Shown here one piece after another: positions 41,459-51,921 of a stretch of DNA of 64,000 nt. Below the pieces are notes generated by a model. The model was not told the DNA's origin. It saw only the letters and a list, made by a program, of their open reading frames with translations, and did not search any database. The position numbers and the translations under genes are program-made. Position 1 is the first letter of the stretch; every line of letters starts with the position of its first letter. Source of the DNA: Methanoregulaceae archaeon UXB-2016 (GTDB taxonomy: Archaea; Halobacteriota; Methanomicrobia; Methanomicrobiales; Methanospirillaceae); NCBI GenBank assembly GCA_004332335.1, contig SISS01000027.1, positions 1 through 64,000 on the forward strand. Reading direction: 5' to 3'.

Positions 41459-41837
41459 TCCCCTGCCGCTGCTCCTGATCGAGGACAACCCCGCCGATCT
41501 TCGGCTACTGACCGAGCTGCTCGACGAGGCGGCTCCGGGACGGTTCCGGGTCCACTCGGCACGCCGGCTGGCCGAAGGACTTGACGAACTCCGGGCGCGG
41601 TCCTACCCCGTCGTGCTTCTCGATCTCTCGCTCCCCGATGCCAGTGGTCTGGACACCATCGACGCTGTCCGGCGAGTCGCGCCGAAGACCCCTCTCATCG
41701 TCCTCTCCGGCCTGATGGACGACGAGCTCGCAGAACGCGTGTGCGAGAGGGGCGCGGCGGCCTCCTTCGTCAAGGGAGAAGAGATGATTACCGGTCTGAT
41801 CGAGGCCATCTCTCGTTTTACCTTCAAATCGGGCTGA
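41448..41837 (+). CDS. stand-alone response regulator receiver
   Basis: [14 protein letters not shown]...[17 protein letters not shown]...FVKGEE. Confidence 0.9.
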   Translation: MQRDPLPLLLIEDNPADLRLLTELLDEAAPGRFRVHSARRLAEGLDELRARSYPVVLLDLSLPDASGLDTIDAVRRVAPKTPLIVLSGLMDDELAERVCERGAAASFVKGEEMITGLIEAISRFTFKSG

Positions 41838-41892
41838 TCTCTCAGGGCATCGAAGAGAATGTATATATGTTAATAGGGGCCCTCATGACCTT

Positions 41893-42378
41893 ATGACCAG
41901 CTTGCCCGGTAGCGATCATGTTCATCTGCTCCTGGTGGAGGACAATGCCGGCGATGTGAGACTGGTCCGCGAAGCCCTCCGACTCGGGGGCGGGCAACAG
42001 GCCGAGATCTCGGTCGCCCGGGACGGTGTCGAGGCCCTCACGTTTCTCCGCCGGCAGGACCCTCATACGACGGCGGTACGCCCGGACCTTGTCCTCCTCG
42101 ATCTGAACCTCCCCCGCAAGAGCGGACGCGAGGTCCTCTCCGAGATCAAGGCCGACGCCGATCTCTGCGAGATCCCGGTCGTGGTCCTGACCACGTCCTC
42201 GTCGACCGAGGACATCATCTTCTCCTATCGCTGCCATGCAAACACATACATCATCAAGCCGGTCAACCTCGACCAGTATGTCGAGATGCTCCGCAGTCTC
42301 CAGGAGTACTGGACGCGGGTCGCCAGGCTCCCGCCGGGCAACGGGTCTGCACGGGTCTGCGAGGCCTGGTTGCACTGA
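41893..42378 (+). CDS. stand-alone response regulator (Rcp1-like paralogue)
   Basis: LLLVEDNAGDVRLVREAL...[17 protein letters not shown]...[11 protein letters not shown]. Confidence 0.92.
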   Translation: MTSLPGSDHVHLLLVEDNAGDVRLVREALRLGGGQQAEISVARDGVEALTFLRRQDPHTTAVRPDLVLLDLNLPRKSGREVLSEIKADADLCEIPVVVLTTSSSTEDIIFSYRCHANTYIIKPVNLDQYVEMLRSLQEYWTRVARLPPGNGSARVCEAWLH

Positions 42379-42683
42379 CACGCAGCGTCACCCGGCGCCC
42401 GCTGGAGACAGGGGCGTCTGAAGGCCGGCTCTCTCGAGAGAAGGTGCCGTGCACCACGGAAGGGGTGGCAGTGGTCGTGTATACCGGGCCGCGACCGGTC
42501 GTGCTGGGTGCGGTATCGCGTAAAGTAGTTAAACGATTCCGCGCAAGTATACTCCACGTCCCGTCCTGATCTGAAAAGGCGGCGAATCGGGACGGAAATG
42601 GAGATTTGAGTCCAATTTATAATCCAATTGGGGGAGATAATAGGGATGATGATTGTGAGTGACGTGCCCTGGGGGGGGCCGGT

Positions 42684-45032
42684 ATGCGGCCCTCAAGGGA
42701 TTCATCCAAGGAGGCGGTGATCACGGACCTGGAGGCGCTTCGCGTGCTGCTGGTCGAGGACAATCCCGGCGACGCCCGGCTTGTGCGGGAGATGCTCGCC
42801 GAGATGAACACCGAACGTTACGATACGATCCCGGTCGGCCGGCTTGCGGACGCCCTCCGCTATCTTTCAGAACAGTCGTTCGATGCGATCCTGCTCGACC
42901 TGAACCTCCCTGACAGTTACGGGCTTGCCACCCTGATCAAGATCCGGTCGGTGGCTCCGCATGTGCCCGTGATCGTGGTCTCGGGCCTTGCCGACGAGGA
43001 GATGGCCATCCACGCCCTCCGGGAGGGCGCCTATACCTACCTCGTCAAGGGGCAGATGAATGGCTATCTCCTCAACCGTTCCATCCGTTACAGCATCGAA
43101 CGGGAGCGGACCGAGCAGATCCAGCAGCTCAAGCGGGCACGGGAGTACGCCGAGAATATCGTCGATACGATCCGCGAGGTTCTGATCGTGCTCGACAACC
43201 GCCTGCGTATCGTCTCGGCGAATCGCTCGTTCTACGAGACCTTCCGGACCCTGCCGGAGAAGATCGAGGGGAGGTTCGTCCACGAGCTCGCCGACCAGGT
43301 CTGGAACATCCCCGAGTTCCTCGCTCTCCTCGAGCGGATCCTGATGCACTCGTTTCAGCACGAGGGGCTCGAACTCGATCACGAGTTCCCGGCCCTCGGC
43401 CGGAGGGTGATGCTGCTGAACGCCCGATGGGTCTACGAGGAGCGGGGCGAGACAGACCGCATTCTCCTCGCGATGTCCGATATCACCGAGCGAAAACGGG
43501 CCGAGGAGGCGATCGCGGCCGAGAAGGAGCGGCTGGCCGTCACGCTCTGGAACATCGGCGAGGGAGTGATCGTCGCCGACGTGCGCGGTGCGATCATCCT
43601 GATGAACCGGACGGCCGAGCAGCTGACCGGGTGGAGCGCAGAGGGGGCCATCGGCCGGGAGATCACCGAGGTCTACCGGACCGAGGACGAGCGGTCCCGC
43701 GAGCCCTGCGGCAACCCGGTGGCACAGATCCTGCAGCGAGGATCGCTGCGCGACCGAGGTCGGCACCGCCTTCTCATCGCCCGTGACCAGACCGAGCGGC
43801 CGCTCGGTGAGACCCTGGCGCCGGTCCGCGACAGCCGGGGAGATATCATCGGTGTCGTGATCGTCTTCCGGGACCTGACGGCCGAGCGGCGGATCGAGGA
43901 GGACCGTGCCAAGAACGAGCGCCTGGAGTCGATTGGTGTGCTCGCAGGCGGCATCGCCCACGACTTCAACAACACCCTGACCGCGATCGAGGGAAACATC
44001 CTCGTCGCGAAGGCCCACCTGAAGGAGGACCACAAGGCCTACGAACGGCTTGCCGAGGCCGAGAAGGCCGCGCATCGTGCGCGGAACCTGACCCGGCAGC
44101 TGCTGACCTTCGCCCGCGGAGGAGAACCGATCAAGCAGGTCGTGGACGTCGCCGATCTCCTGACCGAGTCGACCCTCTTTGCGCTCTCGGGATCGACCAT
44201 TCGTCCCGAGTTCATCATCCCGGCGGACCTCTGGTCGGTCGAGGCGGACGAGGAGCAGCTCAAGCAGGTGGTCCACAACCTCGTGATCAACGCGGATCAG
44301 GCCATGCCTGACGGGGGTCGCCTTGTCGTCTCGGCCGAGAACGTCGTGCTCGGCGACGAGGAGGTGCTGACGCTTGGGGCAGGAGAGTATCTCCGGATCA
44401 TGGTCTCGGATACCGGCTCGGGCATCCCGAAGGAGCAGATCTCGAAGATCTACGAGCCGTATTTCACCACCAAGCAGACCGGCAGCGGCCTGGGGCTGAC
44501 CGTCGCCTACTCGATCGTCCGGAGTCACAGGGGCACGATCGAGGTGGAGTCCCGCCCGGAGGCTGGCACGACCTTTATCGTCTATCTACCCGCTACACAT
44601 GCGCCGGCCTCGCCGCAGCTCGTGGCGACCGACCGTCCTCTTGGCGGTGACGAACGGGTTCTCTGGATGGACGACGAAGAGATGATCCGAGAGGTGGGGA
44701 GCGAGATGCTTCAGATCCTCGGATATCGCGGCGCCTTCGCCCGGGAAGGGGCCGAGGCGATCGCGGCCTTCGAGCAGGCCGCTGCCGCGGGCGACCCGTT
44801 CCGGGCGGTGATCCTGGACCTGACAACAGTGAACGGGCTCGGCGGCATCGAGACGATCCGCCGTCTGCGGGAGATCGACCCGGGTGTCCGGGCGATCGTC
44901 TGCAGCGGCTACTCGAACGACCCCGTGATGGCGAACTTCCGGGAATACGGGTTCTCGGGTGTGCTCCCCAAACCATTCTCACTCCAGGACCTGGATGCGC
45001 AGCTGCGCCGCGTGATCAGCGGCACCGGCTGA
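42684..45032 (+). CDS. hybrid sensor kinase REC-PAS-PAS-HisKA-HATPase-REC
   Basis: VLLVEDNPGDARLV; two PAS; GGIAHDFNNTLTAIEGNI; VSDTGSGIPKEQ; C-terminal receiver VLWMDDEE. Confidence 0.93.
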   Translation: MRPSRDSSKEAVITDLEALRVLLVEDNPGDARLVREMLAEMNTERYDTIPVGRLADALRYLSEQSFDAILLDLNLPDSYGLATLIKIRSVAPHVPVIVVSGLADEEMAIHALREGAYTYLVKGQMNGYLLNRSIRYSIERERTEQIQQLKRAREYAENIVDTIREVLIVLDNRLRIVSANRSFYETFRTLPEKIEGRFVHELADQVWNIPEFLALLERILMHSFQHEGLELDHEFPALGRRVMLLNARWVYEERGETDRILLAMSDITERKRAEEAIAAEKERLAVTLWNIGEGVIVADVRGAIILMNRTAEQLTGWSAEGAIGREITEVYRTEDERSREPCGNPVAQILQRGSLRDRGRHRLLIARDQTERPLGETLAPVRDSRGDIIGVVIVFRDLTAERRIEEDRAKNERLESIGVLAGGIAHDFNNTLTAIEGNILVAKAHLKEDHKAYERLAEAEKAAHRARNLTRQLLTFARGGEPIKQVVDVADLLTESTLFALSGSTIRPEFIIPADLWSVEADEEQLKQVVHNLVINADQAMPDGGRLVVSAENVVLGDEEVLTLGAGEYLRIMVSDTGSGIPKEQISKIYEPYFTTKQTGSGLGLTVAYSIVRSHRGTIEVESRPEAGTTFIVYLPATHAPASPQLVATDRPLGGDERVLWMDDEEMIREVGSEMLQILGYRGAFAREGAEAIAAFEQAAAAGDPFRAVILDLTTVNGLGGIETIRRLREIDPGVRAIVCSGYSNDPVMANFREYGFSGVLPKPFSLQDLDAQLRRVISGTG

Positions 45033-45094
45033 CCTCCGCTTTTCTTCTCTCCGGGCGCGGAGCTCCGCTGCTCCTCTCCTTGAGCCGGGTCTCG

Positions 45095-45655
45095 TCAGCC
45101 GGCCAGGTGCGAGACGAGGATGCGCAGTCCGATCGCGATCAGGACGATGCCGCCGAGCGCCTCCATCCGCCGCCCGAATCGCTCCCCGAGGCGGACTCCG
45201 AGAAGCCCGCCGGCCAGGGAGAGCAGGAAGGTGACGCCGCCGATCAGGGCCGCGGGCGTGAGGATCGGGGTGGCGAGGACGGCGAGACCGATCCCCACGG
45301 CGAGAGCGTCGATGCTCGTTGCGACCGCGAGCACCAGCAGAAGCCGGAGCGAGAGCGACGGATCCGCCTCGCGCTCCTCGCCGGATGCGGCCTCGTAGAT
45401 CATCTTGCCTCCGATGCCTGTGAGAAGGAGGAAGGCGATCCAGTGGTCCACACCCGCGATCAGGCCGGCGAAGGCCGACCCGAGAAGCCACCCGGCCACG
45501 GGCATCAGGGCCTGGAAGAGGCCGAAGAAGAGGGCCATCAGCAGCACGCCCCGCCATCGCTTCGACGGTGGGAGGGCCGTGCCCCGGCCGATCGCGACCG
45601 CGCAGGCGTCCATCGAGAGCCCGACCGCGATCAGGAGCACCGTGAGGAGGTCCAT
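45095..45655 (-). CDS. mntP: MntP-family putative manganese efflux pump
   Basis: LLIAVGLSMDACAVAIGRG; ATSIDALAVGIGLA. Confidence 0.92.
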   Translation of the reverse strand: MDLLTVLLIAVGLSMDACAVAIGRGTALPPSKRWRGVLLMALFFGLFQALMPVAGWLLGSAFAGLIAGVDHWIAFLLLTGIGGKMIYEAASGEEREADPSLSLRLLLVLAVATSIDALAVGIGLAVLATPILTPAALIGGVTFLLSLAGGLLGVRLGERFGRRMEALGGIVLIAIGLRILVSHLAG

Positions 45656-45665
45656 GGGCGGCGTC

Positions 45666-46334
45666 TTACTGGCGGCGAAGCCGCTTTGCCAGCTGGTCGC
45701 GGTGCTGACGGAGGATCTCGACCCCGACCACGACAAACGACGCGGCCATGATCAGAATGATGATCAGGGTCAGGTTGTCGCGGACGAGCGGGATGTTGCC
45801 GAAGAAGTACCCTCCGCCGACGAAGAGTCCGACCCAGGTCACGCTCCCGGCGAACTCCCACTTCGCGAACTCGAGGTAGTTCATTCGGCCGACGCCCGAG
45901 AGGAACGGCGTGAAGGTCCGAACGATCGGGACGAAGCGGGCGAGAAAGATGGACTTCTTCCCGTGCCGCTCGAAGAACTCCTGCGTCGACCGGATGTACT
46001 GCGGACGGATGATACGGTTGTCCCAGGCGAGGACCCGGTCGCCGAGCCGCCGGCCGATCCAGTAGTTCATATGGTCCCCGGCCACAGCGGCCAGGAGCAG
46101 GAGCGGAATCAGGACCCGGATGTCGAGTGCGCCCACGCCGCCGAAGGCCCCCGCGACGAAGAGGAGCGAGTCGCCCGGGAGGAACGGCGTCACCACGAGC
46201 CCGGTCTCGATGAAGACGATCAGGAAGAGGAGGCCGTAGGTCCAGGTGCCGTACTGCTGGATCACGGGGAGGAGATAGTCATCCAGGTGGAGGAGGACGT
46301 CCAGGAGCCCGAGCAGGGTCGACATCGCAAACAC
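45666..46334 (-). CDS. DedA-family membrane protein
   Basis: FIETGLVVTPFLPGDSLLFVAG; FLARFVPIVRTFTPFLSGVGRM; start may be 46325. Confidence 0.92.
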   Translation of the reverse strand: MFAMSTLLGLLDVLLHLDDYLLPVIQQYGTWTYGLLFLIVFIETGLVVTPFLPGDSLLFVAGAFGGVGALDIRVLIPLLLLAAVAGDHMNYWIGRRLGDRVLAWDNRIIRPQYIRSTQEFFERHGKKSIFLARFVPIVRTFTPFLSGVGRMNYLEFAKWEFAGSVTWVGLFVGGGYFFGNIPLVRDNLTLIIILIMAASFVVVGVEILRQHRDQLAKRLRRQ

Positions 46335-46686
46335 GTTGGCTCCTATACCATATATACCAGTTTATACCAGTTTTACCGCGCGGGGCCGAGCACGCAAATG
46401 TCGGCCGGAGAAGGGACCGCCATGTACCTGCGCTTCTGTCCCGGCGCGATCTTCGGAGCGGGCCGGTCGCCGTTCGCGCTCATCGGCGACGAAGCGGTCT
46501 TGCCGGCCCGGGGGCGCTGACCCGGGCATGAATCCCGCCGGTCCGGTCTGGCCGGGCTCGCGCATGCCGGTGGTGCGACCTTCTCACGCAGTCCGACTGC
46601 AGGCCCGTTCCCACCGTCGATATGCATGAGACGAATAGTTGGGCAACGCTTTTATAGAACCATAATGCACCTGTACAGACATAGGT

Positions 46687-48306
46687 GTGATCAATATGTC
46701 GCAGGTGCTCGGAGGACAGCCCATCATCATCATGAAGGAGGGGACGACCCAGACCCGGGGGCACGAGGCCCTCGGCAACAACATAGCCGCCGCAAAAGCG
46801 GTCGCGAACGCGGTTCGTTCCACCCTCGGTCCGCTCGGGATGGACAAGATGCTCGTCTCGGGGGTCGGGGACATCGTGATCACGAACGACGGGGCCACGA
46901 TCGTCGACGAGATGGACATCGAGCATCCCGCCGCGAAGATGATGGTCGAGATCGCAAAGACCCAGGACCAGGAGGCCGGCGACGGCACGACCACCGCGGT
47001 GGTCCTGGCCGGCGAGCTCCTCTCGCGGGCCGAGAAGCTCGTGGCCGACAGCGTGCACCCGACGGTGATCGCGTCCGGGTACCAGCTCGCGGCCGAACGG
47101 GCGGCAACCTTCCTGGCCTCTATCGCGAAACCGGTCACGGCGGCCGACACGGTCCTGCTCCGCAAGATCGCGATGACCGCGATGACCGGCAAGGGCGCTG
47201 AGGTCGCAATGGACCGGTTCGCCGATATGGTCGTCAAGGCGATCAGCATGGTGGTGGACGAGGACGGGACCGTCGACCCCGATTACGTCAAGGTCGAGAA
47301 GAAGGTCGGCGGTTCGTTCGACGACTCGGTCCTCGTCGAGGGCGTGGTCCTGATGAAGGAGCGGGTCCACCCGGGCATGCCGAAGAAGGTGGAGAACGCA
47401 AAGGTCCTCCTCCTGAACGTGCCGATCGAGTACAAGAAGACCGAGTCGAGCGCGAAGATCCGGCTGACGGCGCCGGGACAGGAACAGGCCTTCCTCGATA
47501 ACGACGAGCGGATGAGCCGCGAGATGGCCGAGCGGGTGATCGGGACCGGTGCCGATGTCGTCTTCTCGCAGAAGGGGATCGACGACCTGGCCCAGCACCA
47601 CCTGGCGAAGGCCGGGATCCTTGCGGTCCGGCGGCTCAAGACCTCGGACCTGAAGCGCCTCGCCCGGGCCACCGGTGCGGCCATCCTGACCACGCTCGAT
47701 GACATCCAGCCCGAACACCTCGGTGCGGCCGGACTCGTGGAGGAGCGGATCATGGCCGCGGACGAGGTCGTGGTGGTCGAGCAGTGTCAGAACCCGCGCG
47801 CGGTGACGATACTCCTGCACGGAGGTACCGAGCACGTGGTCGACGAGCTCGAACGAGCGATCCACGACGCGGTGCGCGTGGTCGGGATCGTGGTCGAAGA
47901 CGGTCGGTACGTGGTCGGCGGCGGTGCCCCCGAGATCGCGCTCGCACGGATGCTCCGTGAGTATGCGACCACGATCGGCGGCCGCGAACAGCTCGCGGTC
48001 GAGGCGTACGCACAGGCGCTCGAGGTGATTCCCCGGACGATCGCCGAGAACGCGGGACTGGACATGGTCGACGCTCTCGTTGCGCTCCGGGCCGCTCACG
48101 ATGCGGGCCAGCAGAATGCCGGGTGCGACGTCCGGACCGGTGAGGCCGTCAACATGGAGGAGGCCGGCGTGGTCGAGCCCCTGCGGGTCAAGACACAGGC
48201 GATCTCCTCGGCCACCGAGGCGGCCGTGATGATCCTCAGGATCGACGACATCATCGCCTCCTCAAAGGATCACACGGCCGAGGGCGGCGCCCCCGGCGGC
48301 TACTAA
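46687..48306 (+). CDS. thermosome subunit (group II chaperonin)
   Basis: VRSTLGPLGMDKMLV, VITNDGATIV, QEAGDGTTTAVVLAGELL; upstream TATA-like cttttata ~46649. Confidence 0.97.
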   Translation: MINMSQVLGGQPIIIMKEGTTQTRGHEALGNNIAAAKAVANAVRSTLGPLGMDKMLVSGVGDIVITNDGATIVDEMDIEHPAAKMMVEIAKTQDQEAGDGTTTAVVLAGELLSRAEKLVADSVHPTVIASGYQLAAERAATFLASIAKPVTAADTVLLRKIAMTAMTGKGAEVAMDRFADMVVKAISMVVDEDGTVDPDYVKVEKKVGGSFDDSVLVEGVVLMKERVHPGMPKKVENAKVLLLNVPIEYKKTESSAKIRLTAPGQEQAFLDNDERMSREMAERVIGTGADVVFSQKGIDDLAQHHLAKAGILAVRRLKTSDLKRLARATGAAILTTLDDIQPEHLGAAGLVEERIMAADEVVVVEQCQNPRAVTILLHGGTEHVVDELERAIHDAVRVVGIVVEDGRYVVGGGAPEIALARMLREYATTIGGREQLAVEAYAQALEVIPRTIAENAGLDMVDALVALRAAHDAGQQNAGCDVRTGEAVNMEEAGVVEPLRVKTQAISSATEAAVMILRIDDIIASSKDHTAEGGAPGGY

Positions 48307-48315
48307 AAACTCTTT

Positions 48316-49077
48316 TTATCGGATCTCAGGCACGTTGTGGACCGCGCAGAGCGCGGCCCTGATCAGATCCTCGCCCTCGTGCCAGTAGAGGTCGTCGTGC
48401 CCGCTCCAGGTCGGCAGGCCCCGGATCACCACGGCCGGCACGCCGTTGTCGCTCTCACCCATCATGAGGTTCGCGAAGCCCGCGCACTCGTCCACGACCG
48501 CCTCCTCGGTGATCTGGAGGGTGTGGCCGAAGAGGTCGGACTCCCCCCGGAAGTCCCGGATCGCCGTGAGCCCGGCCCAGCCGATCGCATGCCCGGTCTG
48601 ACCGCGCCGAAACGCCCGCCCGCAGGTGTCCGTCACGATCACGCCGACCCGGGCGCCGCTCGCGTCCAGGAGCCCGGCCGCGAGCTCGCTGGCCGCGCCC
48701 ATCGGATCGGGCGGCAGCAGGATCACCTGGCCGGTCTCGGTGTTGCTCTGGTCCACTCCGGCCCGGACCCCGATGTGGCCGTGTGAGAGGACTGAGAGGA
48801 CGAACGGGGCCTCGAGCAGGAGCGAACTGGACTCGTCGAGGACCGCCTGGATGAACCGGGGGTCCTCGCCGGTCTTTGCCGCGATCGCCGCGGCCCGTTC
48901 GGTCGGCACGATCGCCTCGAGTCGGCGCAGGTGGCCCTTCGCCTTTGACCAGACCGAGGAGGCAAGACAGAGGATGTCGCCGTCGACAAGATCGATACGC
49001 TCCGCGATCAACCGGGCGAGGTCGTCACCCGGCTGGATCAGGGGCAGGCCCTCGACGGGCATCACCGTGATAGGCAT
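48316..49077 (-). CDS. cofE: coenzyme F420-0:L-glutamate ligase
   Basis: VEGLPLIQPGDDLARLIAE; SDTCGRAFRRGQ-type motif TDTCGRAFRRGQTGHAIGWAG. Confidence 0.93.
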   Translation of the reverse strand: MPITVMPVEGLPLIQPGDDLARLIAERIDLVDGDILCLASSVWSKAKGHLRRLEAIVPTERAAAIAAKTGEDPRFIQAVLDESSSLLLEAPFVLSVLSHGHIGVRAGVDQSNTETGQVILLPPDPMGAASELAAGLLDASGARVGVIVTDTCGRAFRRGQTGHAIGWAGLTAIRDFRGESDLFGHTLQITEEAVVDECAGFANLMMGESDNGVPAVVIRGLPTWSGHDDLYWHEGEDLIRAALCAVHNVPEIR

Positions 49078-49125
49078 CAGATCAGTGTCGGGGGCCCGAG
49101 ACGAAAAAGGAGACGGCGGGAGCTG

Positions 49126-50439
49126 TCAGCCCCGCATGGCATCGAGGACGATCCGCTCGTACTCGTCCAGCAGGGTGCGGACGTCGCCGCGCTTGGCCTC
49201 GGCGTAGAGCCGGATCATGGGCTCGGTGTTCGAGGGGCGGACCAGGACCGCGTAGTCCTCGGTCGTGACCTTCAGACCGTCGGTCGTATCGGGCTCGAGG
49301 CGTGCCAGCCGCGTGGCGAGCCGGGCCATCACCTCGTCCGTCGGAGCGGTCAGCCTGATCGAGTGCTCGATGTAGGGGAAGTCCGGGATGGCGTCGGCGA
49401 GCTCGGAGAGGCGCTCGCCTCCGGCAACGACCTCGGCCAGGGCCAGGCTCATCGCGAACGGGTCGTCCGAGTACTGGAACTCGGGCAGGAAGAAGTGGCC
49501 CGAGCGCTCGACCCCGAGGACGGCCTCCTCGTTCTTGACACGGTTCGCGATGAAGACGTCCCCGACCCGCTCGCGCTCCACGCGGAAGCCGAGCGGGAGA
49601 AGCCGCTCCTCGAGGACCATCGAGCAGTCGAACCCCGAGATCACCAGGTCCCCCGGCCGGTACCGTCGAGTGGCGAGGATGATCGCCACCTTCTCGGGCG
49701 CCAGGACGCGCCCGAGGTCGTCGATCGCGATCCCGCGGTCCGCATCGGGGTCGAAGCCAACCCCGAAGTCGGCCTTCTCCTCCACCACGGCCCGGGCCGA
49801 GGCCGCGAGCGACTCCTCGGTCGGGCGCGGTCCGCGCCCCGGAAACGTCCCGTCCATCTCGCCGTATCGGACAACTGTCTCACACCCGGCCCGCTCGAAG
49901 ACCGGTCCCATCCCGCCGGCAGAGCCGTTGCCCATGTCGAGCACGACCCGGAGCTGCCGGTCGAGCAGGACCCGGTCGGCCACGAACGCGCCGTAGCGAT
50001 CGATCGCCTCGTCGGCCTGGCGGCGCGTCGTCTCGCCCGCACCGGACGCGAACGCGCCGCTCCGGTAGTGCTCCATGATCGAGCTCTCCTGGTAGAGGAG
50101 GCCGTATCCGTCCGCGGTCCTGAACCGGATCCCGTTGTACTCGGGCGGGTTGTGCGAGGCCGAGATATAGGCCGAGCCGGCCCGCCGGTCCTGCCAGGTC
50201 ACAAAGCTGATGACCGGGATTGGAAGGACCCCGTACTCCTCGACCGAGCAGCCCGTCGAGAGCACGCCCCCGAGGAACGCCTCCTCGAGGGCCGGGCCGC
50301 TCGTCCGAGTGTCGCGGCCGACGGTCGTGATCCCGTCGGCGTTCGCGGTCCCGTAGGCCCGGCCGATCGTCGCGGCCTCTGCCTCGGTCAGCTCGGTTCC
50401 GTAGACACCGCGGACGTCATACGCCTTGAAGATGCTCAC
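49126..50439 (-). CDS. phosphomannomutase/phosphoglucomutase
   Basis: AYDVRGVYGTELTE; ISASHNPPEYNGIRF; GFDPDADRGIAIDD. Confidence 0.95.
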   Translation of the reverse strand: MSIFKAYDVRGVYGTELTEAEAATIGRAYGTANADGITTVGRDTRTSGPALEEAFLGGVLSTGCSVEEYGVLPIPVISFVTWQDRRAGSAYISASHNPPEYNGIRFRTADGYGLLYQESSIMEHYRSGAFASGAGETTRRQADEAIDRYGAFVADRVLLDRQLRVVLDMGNGSAGGMGPVFERAGCETVVRYGEMDGTFPGRGPRPTEESLAASARAVVEEKADFGVGFDPDADRGIAIDDLGRVLAPEKVAIILATRRYRPGDLVISGFDCSMVLEERLLPLGFRVERERVGDVFIANRVKNEEAVLGVERSGHFFLPEFQYSDDPFAMSLALAEVVAGGERLSELADAIPDFPYIEHSIRLTAPTDEVMARLATRLARLEPDTTDGLKVTTEDYAVLVRPSNTEPMIRLYAEAKRGDVRTLLDEYERIVLDAMRG

Positions 50440-50697
50440 AGAACCGGGTGCATCGGGATGGTATTTGAGTGTTCGCCCGCGGGAACGCCTTATCTCCTAG
50501 TCCATGCTCACAGGCCCGGCGCTCCGTCTGAATCTGCGCAGGCGTGCCCGCCGGCTCACGAAGCACCGCGATCAGCAACCGACCTCGACCGATCCCGGAT
50601 GGTTTGGATCCGTCGGGAGGGGCATTCAGAGAAACCTTTAACCTGTTCGGCACGGTATTGGGGGTGAGCGGGAAACCCCGCGACGGAAGTGAATGTG

Positions 50698-51150
50698 ATG
50701 GCCGATACAACGACCGACCAGCCGACGCCCGAGGGAGAGGTTCTCCTGATCTCCGCCGTACTCGAACCGACGACACAGTTCGACCCGAAGCAGATGCAGC
50801 TCCGCTTCGAGGTGGGCGGCCCCTACGAGGCGCCGGGCAAGGAGTACATGGACATGGTCAACGAACTCGCGGCGACCTGCCAGGGCGTGGTTGAGCGCAT
50901 GCTGGCCCCCGAAGCCATGGCCGCTCTCATCAACGAGACCGGGATGATGCTCGGAGGACAGGCGACGCTCTTCTCTCTCTCCTTCATGGCGATCGGCGGA
51001 ACCGGGCGGGACTGTACCTTCTCGATCGAGACCGCAGTCCACCCGGACTTTGCCGTCGCACAGGACCGACTGATCGTCCGCGTGGTCGAGGAGTGCAAGG
51101 AGGCGGCGCTCCCGGTCTTCACGCGGCGGTACCCCGACTGCACCCCCTGA
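50698..51150 (+). CDS. uncharacterised conserved-looking soluble protein
   Basis: ORF MADTTTDQPTPEGEVLLISAVLEPTTQFDPKQM...; strand and spacing consistent. Confidence 0.65.
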   Translation: MADTTTDQPTPEGEVLLISAVLEPTTQFDPKQMQLRFEVGGPYEAPGKEYMDMVNELAATCQGVVERMLAPEAMAALINETGMMLGGQATLFSLSFMAIGGTGRDCTFSIETAVHPDFAVAQDRLIVRVVEECKEAALPVFTRRYPDCTP

Positions 51151-51699
51151 TCAGCCCAGGATGGCGAGGACGAGGCAGACTCCGGGTGGGATCATCAGGT
51201 TGTCGTCGACCGGTGAGACCAGCTCGAGGAGGCCGCCCACTCCGGCCACGAGGAGCGCTGTTCCGGGCGGAAGCAGAAAAAGGAGCGCGCCGGCCGTCAC
51301 CAGGGTTCCGGCAAGGAACCCCTCCAGGCTCTTGTTGTTGTAGATCCGGTGCCGTCCGAAACGCCGGCCGGCAAGCGTGGCAAGGCTGTCGAGCAGGGCG
51401 AGGACAAGGAGGCCGATCGCCGTTCGAAACGGGTCGAAGAGCACGAGGCAGGCAAGGGTAGCGACGATGAAGAGGTAGGCGCCGCGTCCGGGCGCGGAGC
51501 CGTCGCGCTCGAGCAGGTCGAGAAGCGGGGTGATCCCGGGGAACCGCCTCCCCCGCTCGACCGCGTCCGTCATGACGGAGCCGACGAGCAGGACCGCCGC
51601 ATAGAAGGGCAGGGTCCATTCACGGGGATAGACTGCGACCGAGAGCGCGATCGCGCACCCGACGAGAAGGTGAACCGCCTGGCGCCATGTCTCCCGCAT
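51151..51699 (-). CDS. diacylglycerol/polyprenol kinase family membrane protein
   Basis: RQAVHLLVGCAIAL; ALLDSLATLAGRRFGRHRIYNNKSLEGFLAGTLV; SPVDDNLMIP. Confidence 0.85.
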   Translation of the reverse strand: MRETWRQAVHLLVGCAIALSVAVYPREWTLPFYAAVLLVGSVMTDAVERGRRFPGITPLLDLLERDGSAPGRGAYLFIVATLACLVLFDPFRTAIGLLVLALLDSLATLAGRRFGRHRIYNNKSLEGFLAGTLVTAGALLFLLPPGTALLVAGVGGLLELVSPVDDNLMIPPGVCLVLAILG

Positions 51700-51921
51700 G
51701 AGGATCTATCCGAGCGGCGGTTTAAAAAAACCGCGTGATGGCAAAAGGGCTGTCCGGGCCTCCTGACCGGGAAGGCCGACCTCATGAGGGAGGTCGACAC
51801 CGGCCGTGGCATGGCTCTCCGGCCCGGAGGAGTTCCCGCGTCTGGCCGGAAGCCGGTCAGGCCCGCGAGAGGGCTGTCGTCGATCAGAGGTTTTATTCAT
51901 CTCGTGCCCCTCTCACAGGGC

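Noticed and set aside
42660-42680. G8 homopolymer upstream of the hybrid kinase as a phase-variation tract
   Set aside because: Lies before the start codon; no evidence of variable length from a single sequence
46362-46627. Short ORFs between dedA and the thermosome gene
   Set aside because: Arg/Pro-rich, overlapping on both strands, no start signals; region looks like promoter/intergenic DNA
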